This document shows, piece after piece, positions 61,097-64,000 of a stretch of DNA of 64,000 nucleotides. Position numbers and translations under genes: made by a program. The notes below the pieces were generated by a model. The model did not search any database, was not told the DNA's origin, and saw only the letters and a program-made list of their open reading frames with translations. Every line of letters begins with the position of its first letter. Within the stretch, counting starts at the first letter, position 1. Origin of the DNA: Hymenobacter sp. GOD-10R (GTDB lineage: Bacteria > Bacteroidota > Bacteroidia > Cytophagales > Hymenobacteraceae); contig NZ_CP141184.1 of assembly GCF_035609205.1 (NCBI RefSeq), positions 3,252,501 to 3,316,500 on the forward strand, read 5' to 3'.

Positions 61097-62020
61097 ATGA
61101 TGTTTTCTCGTCTGCTCGCTGGTTGTTGTCTGGGTTTCACATTAGGCAGCTTGCCAGCCCTAGCACAGACCCAAACTCCAGCGGCGGTTACCACGCCTCC
61201 TACCCAGCAGCCCCAGGGCGTGCAGCTGCCCTTGCCGCAGGCTAGCCCCCACGTTGTCTTGCAGCAGAATATTGGCCTTACTTCCGTTACCGTCGATTAT
61301 CATGCCCCTGGCGTAAAGGGCCGCCCTGTATGGGGGCAGTTAGTACCCTGGGAAGAAGTGTGGCGGGCGGGCGCCAACGAAAACACCTTGCTGACCTTTT
61401 CCGACACGCTGACGGTCAACGGGCAGGTGGTACCGGCCGGTAAGTACTCGTTTTATGTGTTGCCCCACGCCGAGCGCGACTGGGAATTGATCCTGAACCG
61501 CGTCACCACGCACTGGGGTAGCGAAGGCTACGACCCCAAGGACGACCTCGTGCGCTTACCCATTGCCTCGGAGCCCGCGCCCTTCCACGAAACCCTGCTG
61601 TACTGGTTTTCGGACGTGGTACCCGCCGGCGGTAAGCTCAACCTAACCTGGGAGAAGCGCACCGTGAGCATGCTCGTTGAGAGCGACGTGCACGGCAAAG
61701 TACTAGCGGGCATCACGCAAACGCTAACCCAAAACCCCGGTAACTGGCAGCTCTTAGCCCAGGCAGCCGAGTACCTGGTGCAGAATAATCTCCAGGCCGA
61801 GCTAGCCCTGCGCTACATCAACGAATCCATCCGCCTGCACGATGTGTACAGCAACAACTGGATCAAGGCGCGGCTTTTAGCTTCGCAGAAAGACTACACC
61901 ACCGCCATTGAGTTCGGCCGCAAAGCCCTCAAAATGGGTGACAAAAGCGATGTAGCCTTCAAAAACCAGCTCCCCGACATGCGTGTCCGCCTGACCGAGT
62001 GGCAAGGTAAAGCTTATTAA
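61097..62020 (+). CDS. DUF2911-family secreted protein
   Basis: The start is taken at Met 61097 (MMFSRLLAGCCLGFTLGSLP), a signal peptide ending near ALAQ; the frame is open from 61064. 307 residues. The DUF2911 domain follows (VTVDYHAPGVKGRPVWGQLV, then PWEEVWRAGANENTLLTFSD, PAGKYSFYVLP). A TPR-like C-terminus starts about 220. Function is unknown. Confidence 0.85.
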   Translation: MMFSRLLAGCCLGFTLGSLPALAQTQTPAAVTTPPTQQPQGVQLPLPQASPHVVLQQNIGLTSVTVDYHAPGVKGRPVWGQLVPWEEVWRAGANENTLLTFSDTLTVNGQVVPAGKYSFYVLPHAERDWELILNRVTTHWGSEGYDPKDDLVRLPIASEPAPFHETLLYWFSDVVPAGGKLNLTWEKRTVSMLVESDVHGKVLAGITQTLTQNPGNWQLLAQAAEYLVQNNLQAELALRYINESIRLHDVYSNNWIKARLLASQKDYTTAIEFGRKALKMGDKSDVAFKNQLPDMRVRLTEWQGKAY

Positions 62021-62036
62021 AAGAGCTAGGTTATAA

Positions 62037-62168
62037 CTAAAAGCTCCCCTCCTTTTTTAAGGAGGGGTTGGGGGTTGTCAAACTAGAGCTAGAAGACTAG
62101 AACTAGTATCGTTCAACGATTGGAACCACCCCCAACTCCTCCTTAAAAAAGGAGGGGAGCTTTTTAGT
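62037..62168. repeat. MITE-like inverted repeat element, about 130 bp
   Basis: Arms of about 40 bases (AAAAGCTCCCCTCCTTTTTT, AAGGAGGGGTTGGGGG and near-complement) surround about 50 bases of unrelated DNA. Outer ends read AACTAAAAGCTCCCC and GGGGAGCTTTTTAGTT. It lies between convergent genes and abuts the TonB receptor stop. Looks like a small non-coding mobile element also serving as terminator. Confidence 0.75.
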
Positions 62169-64000
62169 TAAAACCTAGCTATGACGCGCAGGTTTACGAC
62201 GCGCTGCGAAAGGTAATTGGGCACGGAATACGTGACGGAATTAATGTCTTGCACGTAGCTGTAGCCGCCCACGTTATTGGCCGCTAGTACGTTCAGGATT
62301 TCTAGGCCCAGCCACAGACTTTCAAACTGACCAGCCCGGCGGCTAGCTTCAGGGCTGTTGCCGAGGGCAATGACCTTAGAAAAACCTAGGTCGACGCGCT
62401 TGTAGGAGCGGCTAAGCTTGCTCGTGCCACGCTGCTCGGGGGCGCTGGGGGGCGAGAACGGCAGGCCGGAGCCAAATACCAAGTTCACGTAGCCGCGCAC
62501 CGACGGATTATTAGGCAAATGGTCCTGGAAGAACACACCTAGGTTTACCCGTTGATCGGTGGGACGGCGAATGTAGCCTTTGGGCTCCTTCCCAATAGGG
62601 TTGTTCTCCGCGTTAAAAATGGTGATGGAATCCCCCACCAGGTTTTCGCGGGTGGTTTGCACCCCTAGACTAAACCACGACTCGGCACCTTTTACGAACT
62701 CCCCGGCCAAGCGGCCTTCCAACCCGGCGGCGTAGGCCTTGGCGTTGTTCTGGGCAAAGTAGCGCAGCCGCACGTTGTCGACGTCGTAGGGTACCACGTC
62801 GGTGAGGTACTTGTAATAGGCTTCGCCGGTAAACTTGAAGTCGCGGCCGGCCTTGTTTTTGAAGCGAATTTCATTGCCCACAATAAAATGCAGGGAACGT
62901 TGCGCCCGTAGCTCGGGGTTAAGCTGCGCTTGTTGCACGAATACGCCTTGTGCATCGCGGCCACCGATTTGGTTGCGTAGCTCGCGGTAAAACGGCGGCT
63001 GATTGTACACGCCGGTGGCAAACTTATAGGAGACGTTCGGCCGGCGACGCGGCGTGAAGGCGTACTGCACCCGCGGGCTCACAGTCAGCTGCCGGTTCAC
63101 CGTCCAGTAGTTGGCCCGCATGCCGTAGGTCAGCGTGTGCAACGAATCGAGGTCGATGGTGTGCTGGGCATACCCCTGGTAGCGGTAGCTAGCTAGGTTC
63201 AGATCAGAGCGCAGCAACGAACGCCGACGGTCGGGCACGTAGTCAGCCGAGTCAATGAAGCTGTATTCGTCGAGCGTGTCGTGAATCTTTTCGCGGCCCC
63301 CTTTCACGCCCCAACGCACAGTATGTTGGCGGCCGGGCGTCCAGCGGCCCCTTGCTTCCAGCGTGGCAATGCGAGCGGTGAGATTGTTGCGCGAGTGGTC
63401 GAAGCGGGAGCCCACATCGCGCTGGCGCACGGCCTGGTTGAAGTCCTCGGAGTTGGGGTCGCGGTTGATGTCGGCGAATGTATAGGCGGCTTCCACGTCG
63501 CGGTACTCAAACTCGCGCGAAATCAGGGCGCTGGCCAGCAGTTCGCCTTGCAGATTTGGGGTGAAGTTGTGGCGCAGGTTAAGTCCCCCTTGGTACGTAT
63601 CATACTGCATTCGCTCCCGACCGGAGTAGGCAATAAACACCCGCGTCAGCTGATTGGTAGCCGTACTGAACGTCGCCTGACCCGTTTCGGGCGTGAAGCG
63701 GTAGTCGTTGTGGGCAAAGGTGGTAAGCAGACCGAGGGTGGTACGGTCCAGGTTGTCCTGCGGGCCGAGGGCTAGGTTGATATTGGCCTGGCCGTCGTAG
63801 AAGGTTGGGTTGTAGCCGCCGCGGGCCTGCTTCAGCGAGTTGAGCACGTACTGGGCATTCTTGTAGCGAATACCGGCCAGATAGCTCACACGCTTGTTGG
63901 CCGAGGCCGCGCCCACGTGCGCCGTGCCGCCCACTAGGCTAGCCGTAGCAGAGGCCTCAAACTTCACCGGCCGCTTATAGTCAATGCTCAGCACCGAGGA
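62168..64000 (-). CDS. TonB-dependent receptor, 5' end outside window
   Basis: About 610 residues of a beta-barrel, open to the window edge. It lacks the plug region, which must lie beyond base 64000. The barrel has many alternating strands (RVSYLAGIRYKNAQYVLNSL, FKNKAGRDFKFTGEAYYKYL) and ends YLSQRVVNLRVIARF with a terminal aromatic, as outer-membrane proteins do. It is related to carboxypeptidase-regulatory-like-domain receptors. Substrate unknown. Confidence 0.85.
   Translation of the reverse strand, partial: SSVLSIDYKRPVKFEASATASLVGGTAHVGAASANKRVSYLAGIRYKNAQYVLNSLKQARGGYNPTFYDGQANINLALGPQDNLDRTTLGLLTTFAHNDYRFTPETGQATFSTATNQLTRVFIAYSGRERMQYDTYQGGLNLRHNFTPNLQGELLASALISREFEYRDVEAAYTFADINRDPNSEDFNQAVRQRDVGSRFDHSRNNLTARIATLEARGRWTPGRQHTVRWGVKGGREKIHDTLDEYSFIDSADYVPDRRRSLLRSDLNLASYRYQGYAQHTIDLDSLHTLTYGMRANYWTVNRQLTVSPRVQYAFTPRRRPNVSYKFATGVYNQPPFYRELRNQIGGRDAQGVFVQQAQLNPELRAQRSLHFIVGNEIRFKNKAGRDFKFTGEAYYKYLTDVVPYDVDNVRLRYFAQNNAKAYAAGLEGRLAGEFVKGAESWFSLGVQTTRENLVGDSITIFNAENNPIGKEPKGYIRRPTDQRVNLGVFFQDHLPNNPSVRGYVNLVFGSGLPFSPPSAPEQRGTSKLSRSYKRVDLGFSKVIALGNSPEASRRAGQFESLWLGLEILNVLAANNVGGYSYVQDINSVTYSVPNYLSQRVVNLRVIARF

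Noticed and set aside
60627..61100. Plus-strand 157-codon frame opposite the his leader
   Set aside because: The minus strand holds the histidine codon run, promoter and hairpin. The plus frame has a low-complexity basic translation and no homologue.
1..64000. tRNA, rRNA and CRISPR arrays
   Set aside because: I looked for cloverleaf-like sequences and regularly spaced repeats and saw none. A tRNAscan or CRISPR search would settle this.

Overview
The window looks like chromosome of a Hymenobacter-type bacterium (Bacteroidota, Cytophagales). GC content is moderately high. Promoters fit the Bacteroidota pattern (TTTG, about 19 bp, TAnnTTTG). TonB-dependent receptors, SusC-era style lipoproteins, TSP3-repeat outer-membrane proteins, DUF2911, fasciclin and LAB_N proteins are all typical of that group. 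CCTAGG/GCTAGC palindromes are strikingly frequent. No rRNA, tRNA, CRISPR array or intact insertion sequence was seen.

Layout. 0-14 kb: a truncated lipoprotein gene, a fused OlsF-type lipid synthase, an amidohydrolase, two tandem COG3541 nucleotidyltransferases, a TMEM175-like channel, a one-lobe binding protein coupled to a CDF metal exporter, and several secreted or periplasmic hydrolases (M28, S41, a new-looking HExxH protein). 13.9-21 kb: a complete haem uptake operon hmuR-Y-T-U-V-S on the minus strand, with a promoter bracketed by two matching operators. 21-24 kb: a winged-helix protein, and a TetR regulator with a thioredoxin-reductase-like enzyme, both preceded by the same operator. 24-31.7 kb: an RNA-repair island made of pnkp (kinase-phosphatase-ligase) and hen1 (2'-O-methyltransferase), with a HAD protein, an SRPBCC protein and a DisA-like DACNV sensor between them, plus a remnant of a second pnkp 3' end. 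31.8-38.8 kb: an OmpA-like protein with an odd basic tail, a fasciclin protein, kptA (RNA 2'-phosphotransferase), a RES-Xre toxin-antitoxin pair and an HD hydrolase. 38.9-42.8 kb: gyrA and a TPR protein. 42.9-45 kb: an AT-rich islet with one winged-helix-like gene of unknown function. 45-50.4 kb: surface glycolipid genes (ArnT-like transferase, GDPD, epimerase, double LAB_N protein, GT2). 51.3-60.9 kb: a complete his operon, leader peptide-hisG-D-C-[kinase-Thg1-like]-B-H-A-F-IE. 61-64 kb: a DUF2911 protein and a truncated TonB receptor.

The most interesting theme is RNA-end repair. One window carries Pnkp, Hen1, KptA, a Thg1-like 3'-5' polymerase translationally coupled to a polynucleotide-kinase-like protein, two COG3541 nucleotidyltransferases and a DisA-fold sensor. 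The kinase/Thg1 pair sits inside the histidine operon, behind a histidine-rich leader peptide (HHHEHGHH) and an attenuator-like hairpin, so RNA repair or tRNA 5'-end editing may be co-expressed with histidine supply. All functional links are inferred from sequence and gene order.
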